A stretch of 64,000 nt of DNA from contig CP159477.1 of assembly GCA_042140185.1 (NCBI GenBank), positions 868,001 through 932,000 on the forward strand. Direction: 5' to 3'. This DNA is from JANSXG01 sp024743075 (GTDB lineage: Bacteria > Planctomycetota > Phycisphaerae > Phycisphaerales > UBA1924). Shown here piece after piece: positions 48,732-59,357 of this stretch. The notes beneath the pieces are model-generated. The model was not told the origin of the DNA, made no database searches, and saw nothing but the letters and a program-made list of their open reading frames with translations. Within the stretch, counting starts at the first letter, position 1. Each line of letters begins with the position of its first letter. The position numbers and the translations under genes were made by a program.

Positions 48732-48762
48732 AGGGCGGCTCCGGTCGGGGCCGCCCTTTTTT
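48732..48762 (+). terminator. Intrinsic terminator after the propeller-like gene
   Basis: AGGGCGGC (48732-48739) pairs with GCCGCCCT (48750-48757) around a ten-base loop, followed by a T run to 48762. Confidence 0.8.
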
Positions 48763-48865
48763 CATGGTGTGCGAACGACGAGTCGCTCTGCGCGCTGATT
48801 TCACCGACTTTTCCTTGTGCCCCCTCGCATTGTGGCTGTAGTTTCTTCGAATGGAGGAGCGGCTC

Positions 48866-50764
48866 ATGCATCGGCTACTCGTATTGGCACTCGCGCTGAT
48901 GTGTGCAATTGCGACGGACGCGGCACCGGTGGTGGTGACGCCGAAGCACCGGGCGGCGCCGCCCGAGGAGATGCTGCTCGGCGGCCCGCTCGCACCGGTC
49001 AGCCCGGCGGACATCCCGCTCTGGTCGCGTGGCGCGATGCTTCGGGTGGAGTTGGATGCCGACGGTCGTTGGGACGGCGTCTTGCCCGTTGACGGTGGGG
49101 GTGACCTGCGCATCGTCCCGGTTTCGCAGGCCCGAGACGATCTTGTGCTGACGCTCGATGATGGAAGCGGTCGTGGGCCAATCCGGCTGACTCCCGCCAC
49201 GGAGTCGGCACGCGCGCAGACCGTTGAGATTCAAGCGATCGGATTCTTCACAGGCTATGACGTGCGGGCGCACCAGCCTGGTCGGTGGCAGGCATCCATA
49301 GACGCACCCGCTGGAACAGGCGTCGCGTACCTCGCGTTCGCCACCGAAAGCCCGGCGGGGCTGCTATCGGCTCGCGTCACGGATCGGACGGTCGTTGGTC
49401 GCCCGATCGAGTTCCGCGCCTCGGCCCACGAAACACGAAATGGGCCAGTGCTTCGCGATGTACTTCTGGAGATGATCGTCTCGACGCCGGACGGGCGCCG
49501 AGTCACGATCCCGATGACGGCGAACGACGGCGGCGTGTCGTCGGGATTCTTCACGCCGGACAAGACGGGTGAGCACAGCGTTCAGATCGTCGCCCGCGGC
49601 GGGTCGCTCCTGCGGACCGCGCAGCACACGCTCGGTGTTGTTGCTGAAGACGTGATCGTCGGAGGCGGCGCGCTTGCCAAGATGTCCGGGCAAGGCCCAA
49701 CGCTCCGGATCGATATCGGGGCGCTGGATCGCGGGCGTGTTGAGCATTGCCGCGTCACCGCACAGCTTTGGGGCACCGACGGCCGTGGGAACGCCGTCCC
49801 GATCTGCTGGATCGGCGGGATGACGATGCTGCAGGCGGGCGCTGACGGCGAGGATTCGCTGCCCCTGGATGTCGACGCCCGCTGGATCGGGCGAGCGGGG
49901 GCGTCCGGGCCGTTTGAACTTCGGCATGTCGAGGTCCGCTGTCCGCGTAGTTTGGCCCTGCTGTCCGGCTCCGACGCGATGCCGCTTCGGATCGACGCGG
50001 GTGTCGCCGGCATCGCGAACCCCGGACGGATCCTTGAGGAGATGCGCGTTGCTCGCCGAAGCGAGGATCTCCGCTTCGTTGTTGACCTCGATGTTCCGGG
50101 AATCGACCGCGTGGCCGGTGGCCACAACCTGCTGCTGGTCCATGGGTACTGCGCCGACGGGAATCCGTGGCCGCTCGGGAACTTTTCCGGAGCGATCGAG
50201 GTCTTTTCAGATCCCGAAGCCAATCGGAGCCACGATCAGTTCGCGCTGCTGCTCAATGCACTCGCCGATACGACGAAGTCGTCCGGAGTCGTGGCGCACA
50301 GTCAGGGCGGCTGCGCGGCCCTTCACCTGTACACCTACTACTTCAGTGCGATGGACTGGGCGGAGGGGCCGCGGCTGATCCAGTCGCTTGGCACGCCGTA
50401 CCAGGGCACCCCGCTGGCCGGCAACCTCGCGGCGCTGGGCGACATTTTCGGGAGCGGCTGTGGGGAGAACGCGGACCTGTCCGTCGACGGCGCCGCGGCG
50501 TGGCTGAGCGGGATTCCGAACGATGCCCGCTCGCGGGTGTTCTTCTGGACAACCTCGGCATCCGGCGCCTGGTGCAATTTTTTCAGCGGGCTGTTCCTCA
50601 CCAACCCGGAGGACGGTGTCGTGGAGGTCGCGCGCGGACAACTCCCGGGCGCCAACAACATGGGCAACACCGTGGGGCAATGCCACACGCTCGGCATGAG
50701 CAACCCGCCGCAGTATCAGGACGCCAGCCGAAACTCGGAGATGAACGCCAATGCCGCTCGTTGA
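48866..50764 (+). CDS. Exported alpha/beta hydrolase (lipase/esterase-like)
   Basis: The ATG at 48866 follows GGAGGAGCGGCTC; an earlier in-frame ATG at 48851 is weaker. A signal peptide (MHRLLVLALALMCAIATDAA) leads to ~400 residues of beta-rich sequence with no named family. The C-terminal ~220 residues form an alpha/beta hydrolase: HNLLLVHGYCADGNPW near the oxyanion site, and the nucleophile box GVVAHSQGGCAALHLYTYYF. SLGTPYQGTPLAGNLAALGD and a His in GQCHTLGMSNP could complete the triad. The architecture resembles the secreted conditioned-medium-factor type of bacterial hydrolases, but that match is from memory. Its end overlaps the next gene by 14 bases. Confidence 0.75.
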   Translation: MHRLLVLALALMCAIATDAAPVVVTPKHRAAPPEEMLLGGPLAPVSPADIPLWSRGAMLRVELDADGRWDGVLPVDGGGDLRIVPVSQARDDLVLTLDDGSGRGPIRLTPATESARAQTVEIQAIGFFTGYDVRAHQPGRWQASIDAPAGTGVAYLAFATESPAGLLSARVTDRTVVGRPIEFRASAHETRNGPVLRDVLLEMIVSTPDGRRVTIPMTANDGGVSSGFFTPDKTGEHSVQIVARGGSLLRTAQHTLGVVAEDVIVGGGALAKMSGQGPTLRIDIGALDRGRVEHCRVTAQLWGTDGRGNAVPICWIGGMTMLQAGADGEDSLPLDVDARWIGRAGASGPFELRHVEVRCPRSLALLSGSDAMPLRIDAGVAGIANPGRILEEMRVARRSEDLRFVVDLDVPGIDRVAGGHNLLLVHGYCADGNPWPLGNFSGAIEVFSDPEANRSHDQFALLLNALADTTKSSGVVAHSQGGCAALHLYTYYFSAMDWAEGPRLIQSLGTPYQGTPLAGNLAALGDIFGSGCGENADLSVDGAAAWLSGIPNDARSRVFFWTTSASGAWCNFFSGLFLTNPEDGVVEVARGQLPGANNMGNTVGQCHTLGMSNPPQYQDASRNSEMNANAAR

Positions 50765-51449
50765 TCGAATGATTGCCTGCACCGTTGGTGCCCTGGTCAC
50801 GGCCAGTGCGTCCGCCGAACTCGTCCAGTGCTCAAGCGCGAGCTTGCCTATCCCGGACGGTTCGTCCAGCGCATCGGTGGTGCTGACCGTGCCGCCGGAT
50901 GCCGTCGGTACGGTGCAGGGCGTCACGGTGTCTGTTGATGTGGCGCACGAATGGCTCGGGGATCTGACCATCTCGGTCTCCCACGGCGGTCAGTCGGCGA
51001 TCCTGATCGACCGGGTCGGTATCGGCAAATGGTCGTTCGGTTGCGGAGGCGATGATATCGATGCCACGTTCACCGACGCTGCCACGAGCAGCGCCGACGC
51101 ACTCTGCAGCCCGGGAGGGCCGTCTCCTATGCTTTTCGGCGAGATTCTCCCCGCCGAATCGCTGGGTGTTTTCACCGGATCGTCGGTCGCCGGCGATTGG
51201 ACGGTCACGGTGACGGATCACAATCTGATCGACGCGGGCGTGGTGAACTCGGTTTGTATCTCGATTACGACGGATGCGGTGCCTTGCAACGGCGATGTGA
51301 CGGGTGACGGCGCAGTCGATCTCGCCGATCTGAATCTCGTGCTGGCGAGTTTCGGCCAGACCACGACCCAAGGCGACGCCGACGGCAGTGGCGAGGTGGA
51401 TCTCGCGGACCTGAATCTTGTGCTGGGTCAGTTCGGCGCCGACTGCTGA
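50751..51449 (+). CDS. Exported protein with proprotein-convertase P-domain and dockerin-type repeats
   Basis: The 232-residue product starts with a signal peptide (MIACTVGALVTASASA). Residues ~35-175 match the P/Homo B domain found after subtilisin-like proteases: VTVSVDVAHEWLGDLTISVS, ILIDRVG, and SVAGDWTVTVTDHNLIDAGV. No protease domain is present. The end has two dockerin-like calcium repeats (GDVTGDGAVDLADLNLVLAS and GDADGSGEVDLADLNLVLGQ FGADC), nearly the same as in the gene at 47284. The start overlaps the hydrolase gene by 14 bases, so they are probably cotranscribed. Confidence 0.82.
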   Translation: MPLVDRMIACTVGALVTASASAELVQCSSASLPIPDGSSSASVVLTVPPDAVGTVQGVTVSVDVAHEWLGDLTISVSHGGQSAILIDRVGIGKWSFGCGGDDIDATFTDAATSSADALCSPGGPSPMLFGEILPAESLGVFTGSSVAGDWTVTVTDHNLIDAGVVNSVCISITTDAVPCNGDVTGDGAVDLADLNLVLASFGQTTTQGDADGSGEVDLADLNLVLGQFGADC

Positions 51450-51468
51450 AGGCGGTGCGATCGCGGCC

Positions 51469-52791
51469 TCAGCTCGTGGACTCGGGATGCTCCGGCTGCT
51501 TCATCGAGAGGGCCGCAACGGTCAGCGGGATGGTCAGCAGCGCGCAGGCGAGCAACGGGAGTCGGTAACCGTCTGAGAACTTCGCGCCCAGCGAGAGCAA
51601 TACCGGGCCGACGGCTGTGCCGATGATCATCGATCTCGTGAGCGTTCCACGGATTGCGCCGTGATGCTTGCGGCCGAAGTAACGCGCGAAGATCGGGCTG
51701 GCGAGTACGAAGATCAGCGATTGGGTCATGCCCATGAGCACCATTGCGCCGTAGAGGGCGGGCAGCGCCGACGCAAACGCGACGCAGGTGCAGGAGAGGC
51801 CGAGTAGGACGGTGGTGCACGCGAGAAGGATGCGTTCGCGAAAGCGGTCCACGAGCATTCCGCTGATCGGGACGGCGAGCATCGCGACGAGGCCAGCGAG
51901 CGGTATCAGTCTGGCGGCAACTTCGGGGCCGTGCCCCGCGTCCTGCACGATGACCTGGTGCTCGAGCGCGATGGCGGTAAAGATCGCGGCGTTCGCGACC
52001 AGCGCGCCGGTAACGATCCAGTATGCGCCGGTGCGGATCGCCTGCTTCGCTGTGAAATCAGGCGGGAGTGGGGTTCCTGCTCGCGGCCCGTGCGTGTCGC
52101 GCGAGATCTCCGCCGCGGCGTCGGGTTCGGCATCTTCGAGGCTGTGGTGCTCCTCGGGTGCAATGTTGTCGAGATGCTGGCCGATGTCCTCGGGCTTGTT
52201 GCGGAAGACGATGACGACCAGTGGGATGACCGCGAGGTATACACCCAAGCCGAGCAGCGCGTACGCGCTCTTCCAGCCGAGCCACGCGATCAGGGCGATC
52301 GCGATCGGCGGGAGGAGTACGTTGGCCAGCGACATACCGGTGTGACGGACGCTCTCTGCAATTCCCAGACGCTTCTCGTACCACATGGCCAGTGTGTGGC
52401 CTGCGACGAGGCCGAGCGCTCCCTGGCCGAACGCACGAAGGCAGAAGAATGCGAGTCCGAGCTGATAGATGTTCTCGGCGAAGCCGATCATCGCGCAGGT
52501 GAAGGCGAGCAACGCCGCGGCGATGCCCATCATCACGCGCGTGCCGAATCGGTCCGAGAGCGAGCCGACGAGCGGCATGAGCAGTCCCGCGCCCAGTGTG
52601 CCGATGCCGTAGGCGGTCGCGAGGGGAGCGGCTTCGTCCAGCCCCAGTTCTCTCTGAAACGAGCTATAGAACTGGGAGACGAGGAATGTCTGGCCGGGGG
52701 ATGTGGAGATGGTCGCGACCGTCGCGACGCCGAGCATCGTCCATCCGTAGTAGAAGCGAGGCCTGGAGGATGTTGAGGGTGCGCTGGTCAA
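51469..52791 (-). CDS. Major facilitator superfamily transporter
   Basis: The 440-residue product has about twelve membrane helices in two halves with a charged central loop (~205-245). FYYGWTMLGVATVATISTSP at the N-terminus and LSDRFGTRVMMGIAAALL between helices 2 and 3 fit the OFA/monocarboxylate-type branch of the superfamily. The second half has the matching SGMLVDRFRERILLACTTVL. The substrate cannot be predicted. It is 36 bases downstream of recQ on the same strand and converges with the P-domain gene. Confidence 0.85.
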   Translation of the reverse strand: MTSAPSTSSRPRFYYGWTMLGVATVATISTSPGQTFLVSQFYSSFQRELGLDEAAPLATAYGIGTLGAGLLMPLVGSLSDRFGTRVMMGIAAALLAFTCAMIGFAENIYQLGLAFFCLRAFGQGALGLVAGHTLAMWYEKRLGIAESVRHTGMSLANVLLPPIAIALIAWLGWKSAYALLGLGVYLAVIPLVVIVFRNKPEDIGQHLDNIAPEEHHSLEDAEPDAAAEISRDTHGPRAGTPLPPDFTAKQAIRTGAYWIVTGALVANAAIFTAIALEHQVIVQDAGHGPEVAARLIPLAGLVAMLAVPISGMLVDRFRERILLACTTVLLGLSCTCVAFASALPALYGAMVLMGMTQSLIFVLASPIFARYFGRKHHGAIRGTLTRSMIIGTAVGPVLLSLGAKFSDGYRLPLLACALLTIPLTVAALSMKQPEHPESTS

Positions 52792-52827
52792 GGGGGCAAG
52801 CGTAGCAACGCGCGCCTCCGCGGGCGA

Positions 52828-54302
52828 TCAACCGGCACCCGATTCGTCGGTGGGCAGATCAAAATAGTCTCGGATGAACGCGCGGATCCCCTCGCTGCGA
52901 GTGAGTCTGACCAGGTCGAGTAGGCGGGTCAGGTCGCGCTGCTTCTTGCTGTTGATTTCGTCCGCCGAGAGGGAACGGTCGTCGAGCGGTCGGGCGAAAC
53001 GGAAGTGGCCCACGAACGGTGCGGGTTCGATGACGCCGAGTTTCTCGAGGGTGGTCAGGGCGTAGCCGATCCGGCCGTCGCCGCGCCCTTTGCCGAGCAC
53101 GAGCAGGCGGATATCGTCCTCGGTGAAGGTCGAGTCGCCGGGAACATTTTCGCCGAAGCGCGTTTCGATGGTGGATGCGACCTGCGTGAGCAGGTCGGCG
53201 GAAGGATTGGCCCACTCGATGAAGTTCTGTTGGATCGAGAGGTCGTCCTGACAGTAGAGCAACTCACAGCGCGAGGGCAGCCCGTCGCGACCAGCCCGCC
53301 CGATCTCCTGATAGTACGCTTCGACCGAGCCCGGGATCTGCGCGTGGAGGATGAACCGGATGTCGGGCTTGTCGACACCCATGCCGAAGGCATTGGTGGC
53401 GAGCAGGAGGAGGTTGTCGTCCGATCCGGCGTCGATGAACCGGTCGTAGACGCGCTTCTTGCGGTGCGGGTCGAGTTGGCCGTGGTAGATCTCGATGCGA
53501 CGGTCGGGCATCTTGCGGCGGAGCCGGTCGGCGGCCCGTTCGAGATCCTTGATCAGCGCGAAGTAGACGATGCCGGTGCCACCCATCTCCGTTGCGGTGC
53601 GGACGATGCGCCGATCTTTGTCGGCGTCGTCCCAACACTCGTGAACGCGGATTGTGAGGTTCGGACGGTCGATGTCGCTCGCGAACAGGGGCATCTCGGA
53701 CTCGGGGAGCCCAAGGGTTGCCCGGATGTCCTCGCGGACGCGCAAGGTCGCGGTGGCGGTCAGGGCCACGGTGGGGGGGAGCCGATCAGCCGGCGGAACT
53801 CGCCGACGCGCTGGTACGCCGGTCGGAGGTCGTGGCCCCATTTGCTGATGCAGTGAGCTTCATCGACGGCGAGGAGCTTCACGCCGCCGGGCACACGGTC
53901 GAGTGCTTCGACGAACGGCGGCTTCTCCATCCGCTCAGGCGTGGCGTAGATCAGTTCGAACTCGCCCTCGGCGAGTTGCTGGTATCGGCGGTCCCGTTCG
54001 GTCCGCGAGAGCGTCGAGTTGATGTACTGGGCTCGGATTCCCTTCTTGCGGAGCGCGGCGACCTGATCTTCCATCAGCGCGATGAGCGGGCTGAACACGA
54101 GGGCAACGCCGGGACCGGTGCCGTCGCGTCCGGAGAGCGACAGAGCGGGAAGTTGATAGCACAGGCTCTTGCCGGAGCCGGTCGGCATCACGACGAGTGC
54201 ATCCTTGCTCGACATCACGCGATCGATAATCCGCTGTTGCAGCGGGCGGAGCGACGGGAAACCGAAGCGGGATTCAAGGATCGATTGGACCGAAGCACTC
54301 AC
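52828..54302 (-). CDS. recQ: RecQ-family DNA helicase without the usual zinc-binding region (frame broken in the G-run 53772-53778)
   Basis: RecQ helicases unwind DNA 3' to 5' in repair and recombination. A GTG at 54302 overlaps the stop of the Ppx/GppA gene. The first frame holds FPSLRPLQQRIIDRVM, Walker A VVMPTGSGKSLCYQLPALSL, SPLIALMEDQVAALRKKG and the Walker B box AVDEAHCISKWGHDLRPAYQ. A run of seven G on the plus strand then breaks it; with eight G it continues LPPTVALTATATLRVREDI, YHGQLDPHRKKRVYDRF and ATNAFGMGVDKPDIRFILHA, with YYQEIGRAGRDG. About 491 residues result. The C-terminal part has no Cys cluster and no HRDC domain. Confidence 0.88.
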
Positions 54303-55965
54303 GGCGCAGCGTGTCCCGACGCGATGATCTCCATGGGCATCTCAAACTCTTGCTCGAAAACGTCCGCCTTGCGCTGCGCACCAGGATGTCCGCGCTGATA
54401 TCCTGCGGTGATCGGGCGGTGAGCGTGTACCGGTGCGCTGATCGCGTCAGATTGATCGATTCGACGAGCTGCGTGTGGGTGCGATCGAGCCCGTCGGCGA
54501 TGCGGAGGATCGCGGCGAGGCGGCGGACGATCGGTTTGTCGTCGCTGTCGAGATTCCGATAGTGGGCGTGCTTCTTCTTCGGGCGAGCCTTGCGATGATA
54601 CCTCGCGACCGTTCCGATGAGCTCCAGTTCACGCGGAGAGAACCCGGGGAGCTCGCTGTGCACGATCAGGTGGTAACTGTGCTTGTGGTGGCCGGTGTAG
54701 TTGATGAAATATCCCACATCGCGGAGGAGCGAGGCGGCGTGGAGGATCTCGCGGGACTCGTCGGAGGCCCAGAACGGAAGGCTGCCCGACTCAGATGACT
54801 CGATCGCGGCGAGCTGGTCGTACATCGACAGGGCGAGCTCGGCGACGTGCTTGCTGTGGGACTCTTCGAAGTTGCATCGCCGGCCGAACTCAATGACTCC
54901 GCGCTGCCGATCGGGAAAGCCCGAGGTTGTCATCTGCGTCGCGAATCGATCGCGGAGCATCTCGAGGAGGATGCCGTCGCGCACGCCGCGATCGTGAACT
55001 CTGAGGTTGTTCACGCCCAACCGCCGCATGACCCCTTCGACGAGGGTGATGCCCGCGACGATGATCCCGGCGCGGTCGGCAGAAAGCCCCGGGACGCTGC
55101 GCCGTTGTTCGACATCCATCGAGCGGAGCCACTGCAGAATGTGCTTCACCTCGGCTCGCGAGATCTCGTAGCCGCGCACGCGGGCGGGAGCGCCCGAGCT
55201 CTCGGCGGGACCGGTCGGGGACTCCGCTTCGGCTCGCTTCATCGCGATGGCGGCGAGCGTGGTGAACGTGCCGCCGGTTCCGAACATGACCTGCGGCTGG
55301 ACGCTCGGTTTCTCTATGCGGGCGCGAAGGGTCCTTCGGACGAAGTTGTACATCGCCTGGTTGCCCGTTGGGTCGGTTCGGTCGGCGGGGCCGAACCGGT
55401 CGGTAAGCCGTACCGCGCCGATGGGGATCGAGATCAGTCGTTCGACGACACCTCCTGCGGACAGAGCGAGTTCGGTGCTCCCGCCACCGATATCAAGGAC
55501 GGCTGCCCGAGCGGCGGAGAGGTCGAACGCGTGGGCGACGGATTCGTGGGCGAGTCTCGCCTCATCGTCGCCGCTGAGGATTTCCGTATGCATCCCGGTT
55601 CGTGCTTGCACGAGATCGATGAAGTCTTGTTTGTTGGGGGCGTCGCGGACGGCGGCCGTCGCGACGAGGCGGATCTGCTCTGCCCCGAAACCCTGCGCGA
55701 TGGAGACCATGCTTGTAATCGCGGTGACGGCGCCTTCGATGGCGTCGGGCAGGAGCGTGCCATCGCGAGCCGCACCGGCGGCGAGGGCGATGTGCGCCTT
55801 CTCGTCGGTAAGCAGGCGGTACAGGCGCGCTGACGCGGCCTCGGCGACGACGAGCCGGATGCTGTTGGAGCCGATGTCGACCGCCGCGATGCGACAACTC
55901 GCGGGTCTGCGTTCCTCTGGCCTGAGATCGCCCTCGGGGCGCGATGACGCGTCGTGTTCCTGCAT
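54299..55965 (-). CDS. Ppx/GppA phosphatase with HD-type C-terminal domain (frame broken near 54368-54372)
   Basis: Members hydrolyse polyphosphate (Ppx) or pppGpp (GppA). The N-terminal half is the ASKHA fold: IAAVDIGSNSIRLVVAEA, LVATAAVRDAPNKQDFI, GDDEARLAHESVAHAF, AVLDIGGGSTELALSAGG and the second-domain MFGTGGTFTTLAAIAM. The C-terminal half has an HD-like helical domain (ESHSKHVAELALSMYDQLAA, LHAASLLRDVGYFINYTGHH, RRLAAILRIADGLDRTHTQL). Near 54370 one base is missing; the corrected end is KADVFEQEFEMPMEIIASGH AAP, with a stop at 54299. Length about 555. It is the first gene of an apparent ppx-recQ-MFS operon. Which phosphatase it is cannot be decided by eye. Confidence 0.9.
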
Positions 55966-56034
55966 GCGCTGGGAGTCCTCCGGGCCTGGTTGAGCGGATT
56001 ATAGATGGCGTTGGTCCTGCCCAGCCGTGGCTCA

Positions 56035-56063
56035 ACAAAAAACCGGCGTCGGAGCGCCGGTTT
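56035..56063 (-). terminator. Intrinsic terminator after the LEPR-XLL cyclophilin gene
   Basis: On the minus strand AACCGGCG pairs with CGCCGGTT around a six-base loop, followed by a run of T. On the plus strand these are 56041-56062 and the A run at 56037-56042. It lies 26 bases beyond the stop at 56089. Confidence 0.85.
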
Positions 56064-56088
56064 GCAAAGTGAAGGATTCGCGTCGCGA

Positions 56089-59000
56089 TCAGGCCGGGAC
56101 GAACCCGATGCGGACCTCGTAGTCGCCCTGCGGCAGAATCGCGTTGGGGTTCGAGCGACTGACCGTGAAGTTCGGGAAGACGGTTGTGATCTGACCGATC
56201 GAACCGGCGGCGATGCCGAACGGAGTCCCGAAGTTGCTCGTCTGCGGGCGGAAGACGAACGCCGAGTCGATTCGTCCTGCAACGATGAAACTGTTGACGA
56301 GAGAATCCTGATTGCCGCCGATACCGGTGATCTGGATCGAGCCGATCGTGGCGTCGAGGTCCATGCCCTCGGGCGAGTCGGGCAGACCGAACTGACCTTC
56401 GGGTGCGCCGACATACAGTTCCGAGTTGAACATGCCCTTGGCGGTGATCGAAGTGATATTCCGGTCCGCGGTAATGATCGAATCCTGCAGGGAACCCCTG
56501 ACCGTCAGGGTGCCGATGCTGTTCGGGCCGGAGAACGATGTTCCCTCGAAGTTCCAGTTGCTGTTGATGACATCGCCTTGGATGAACAGCGTGTTGGTCG
56601 AGTTCGAGAAGTAATCGAAACTCGCGTCGCCGTAGATCGCGACGAGGTTCGCGGTGCGGAGTTCGACGTCGCCGGTGAGATCACCGAACACGATGAGGCG
56701 GTCGATGTCGTTGGTTCCGATGACGCCGTCGATGAAGTCACCGGTACGCAGCACGTTCGTGATGTTGAGCCACTCGACGGTGGTTTCGATGGAATCCCCG
56801 AAGAAGATGATGTTGCGCATCGCCGGAGCCGAGGAGTGTGAAGTTGTCGGTGTTGCCGACGATGACGGCGGTGAAGAGATCGCCGCCGACGCCGATGGTG
56901 CCGTCGGTCGCGGCACCGTTGATGCGGATGTTGTAGACCGGTGCGTCGAACTGCGACTGGTTGATGACCACTTCGCCGCTGAAGTTGCCGGCGAGGCCGA
57001 GTTGAGCGTTGCCTAGCACGAAGAAACTGCGAACCACGTTCTGGCTGGTAAAGAACGAGGCGTCCCACTCGAGCGAGCGGACCATGTTCATCGTGCCCTC
57101 GACCTCGATGGTCGAGCCGGAAACTGCGCCGGCGATCAGGTTTCTCACATCCGCGCTGAAGGTCGCGGTCGAGTTGGAGAAGCCGGTCACGAAGCGGAGC
57201 AGATTGACGTCGCCGGTGATATCCCACGTGGAACCGAAGACGCTGCCGCGCACGAAGGCACTGAGCAGCGTGAAGGGGTTCTCCACGTCGCCCGCGAGCG
57301 TCAAGTTGGCCTCGAAGTCCCCGGCGAGTCCGGCGCTCGGGTTGCCCGTGACGACGAAGGCCCGAAGGGTCGGGGCGACGATCTCGGCGATCTGGTCCGA
57401 TGAGTTGGTCCAGTTGGTCGCACGCACGAGGCCCAGAGGGATCGCGCTCGAGATCCCGGTGTTGTCGGCCTGACCCAGCACGATGTTCGTCGCCGCCGGC
57501 GGATTGGCGAGGTCGGCGACACCATCATTGCCGATGCGGATCGTCGAATCGATCGTCTGGCCGAGCACGCGGATCAGGCGCGTTCCACCTTCGAGCACGA
57601 TGTCGGCCTCGACGTTGCCGAGGACGGTGAGGCTGCCGACGAATCCGTTCTCGACATACACGCCGAGGCGGTTCTCGATGTCGAGCCCGTCGCGGGCCAC
57701 GTCCTCGCCGATCTCCAGTCCGCCGCCGAGGGTGAATCCGGCCAGGTCCATCCCGACCACGGAGTGGCGGAGGTAGATTGAGCCGATCAGCGCTTCGGAG
57801 GCGATGAAGGCCAACTCGCCCTGGGCGGTGGTTCGCAGGTCTCGGATGATGCCAACGCTGTTCGCGTCGGCGATCGAGATGCCGATGCGGCCTTCAAAGC
57901 CGTCGTGGATGATGATCGACTGAACGGCGTTGCTGTACGGTGAGAACACAACGCTCACGAAGTTGTCGATGTTCCCGCTGTTGAGGCCGTCCAGGTCGTA
58001 GACGTAGACCTTGGAGTTGTTGCCGGCGATGTTCGTGGAGAACACCCGCGTGTCCTCCGCCCCGAGCTGCTGGAAGGGCTGCCCCGAGACATCCTGGATG
58101 ATCGACACACGCGTGAGGATGACGAGGTCACTCGGCGTGAGGTCGCCATCGACCGCGTCGGGATCGACGACCGGGACATCCGTGAAGGCTCCGCCGGCCT
58201 GAGCCGAAGCGTCAACCGTGGTCAGACCGGCGAGCGCCGCGAGCACGTCGAACGACTCCGGGGTGATCTCTCCGAAGACGGTGAACCCGCCGTTCTGGTT
58301 GTCGAGGTTTTCGGAGTTGTCGGCGAGGTTGAAGAAGAACTGGCTTGTCGCGGAGTTCGGATCGCCGCCCAACTTAGCCATCGCGACCGTGCCGAACAGG
58401 TTCGAAAGCTCGAACTCGTTGATGATCGGCGCGTCGGTATCGACGGGTGTGAAGTCTTCGTCGGCATAGAACCCGCCGCCCTGGAGGACGAAGTCTTCGA
58501 CGAGGCGGTGGAAGAACGTCTCGTCGTAGCGCCCGACTGAGCGTAGTTGAGGAAGTTCGCCACCGTCACGGGTGTGGTGTCGCCGAAGAGGAGGATGTCG
58601 ATGTTGCCGAACTCGGTAAAGATCCGCGCGACGAGGTCTTGTTGGGGAGGACGGGTAAAGACGAGGAACTCACCGCCGGCCGTTCCGTCACCGGACTCGT
58701 TGCCCATGCCCATGAACTCGGCATCGATGAAATCGCCTTTGGCGTCGCGGATAGAGTCACCGTCAACACGGATGGCGTATCGGGTCGATTCCGCGAAGTT
58801 GCCTTCGATCACGATGCGGTCGTTGAGCGCGTCGTACGAGACGACGACGTCGGCGACCACATCGTCGGCCGTGCCGAGAAGGCCATCGGGGCCGGCGAGG
58901 AGAATCTGCACGGAAGACGAATTGACGGTGTTGCCGTCGAGAGCCTGCGACATCTGCAGGAATACATTGCCGCGATCGTCGGCCTCGAACGACTCGATGA

Positions 59001-59115
59001 ACGTGAGGTCGCCGGTCAGCAGAACCCGTCGCTCAAGTTGTTCAAACTGCGCAATGTCGGCCTGCGACGCCCGAGGGCGGTCGATGAGATCGTTTGAACT
59101 CGTCTTCATTTTCAT
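56089..59115 (-). CDS. Large surface protein: LEPR-XLL-like start, cyclophilin domain and beta-solenoid-like rest (frames broken near 56819-56826 and 58529-58536)
   Basis: The ATG at 59115 opens a 30-residue charged leader with QLERRVLLTG (Leu27-Leu33), a variant of the LEPR-XLL motif of planctomycete surface proteins. Residues ~158-298 are a cyclophilin-type peptidyl-prolyl isomerase (IFTEFGNIDILLFGDTTPVT VANFLNYA, FFHRLVEDFVLQGGGF, TSQFFFNLADN, GGFTVFGEIT); near 58533 one G is missing. The remaining ~700 residues carry many short G-S/D-x-hydrophobic repeats (GDVEADIVLEGG..., AGDFEANLTLAGDVENPF), suggesting a right-handed beta-helix. Near 56822 an extra base breaks the frame before the final ~250 residues. 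Corrected length is about 1,008. A terminator follows. Confidence 0.8.
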
Positions 59116-59357
59116 CGGTCACGTCTCCACCACGAGCGGTGCCTGACGCGAACGCACCAAGAGCGTCTTGGCCTGCGTCGGCATGAGACAACTTATCGGA
59201 GTCGCCACCATTCCGACACCACTCACCGGAGGGCGCGGCGCGGCTGCGCAACTGCCGTAGATGTATCTTCATCCGTAAACTCAGTGATCGCAAGGGTTTC
59301 CGGTAAGATTTCGAAAGTCGTACCGGTCAGTCGTGCTGTGAGGGCGGTTGGCCCGAC

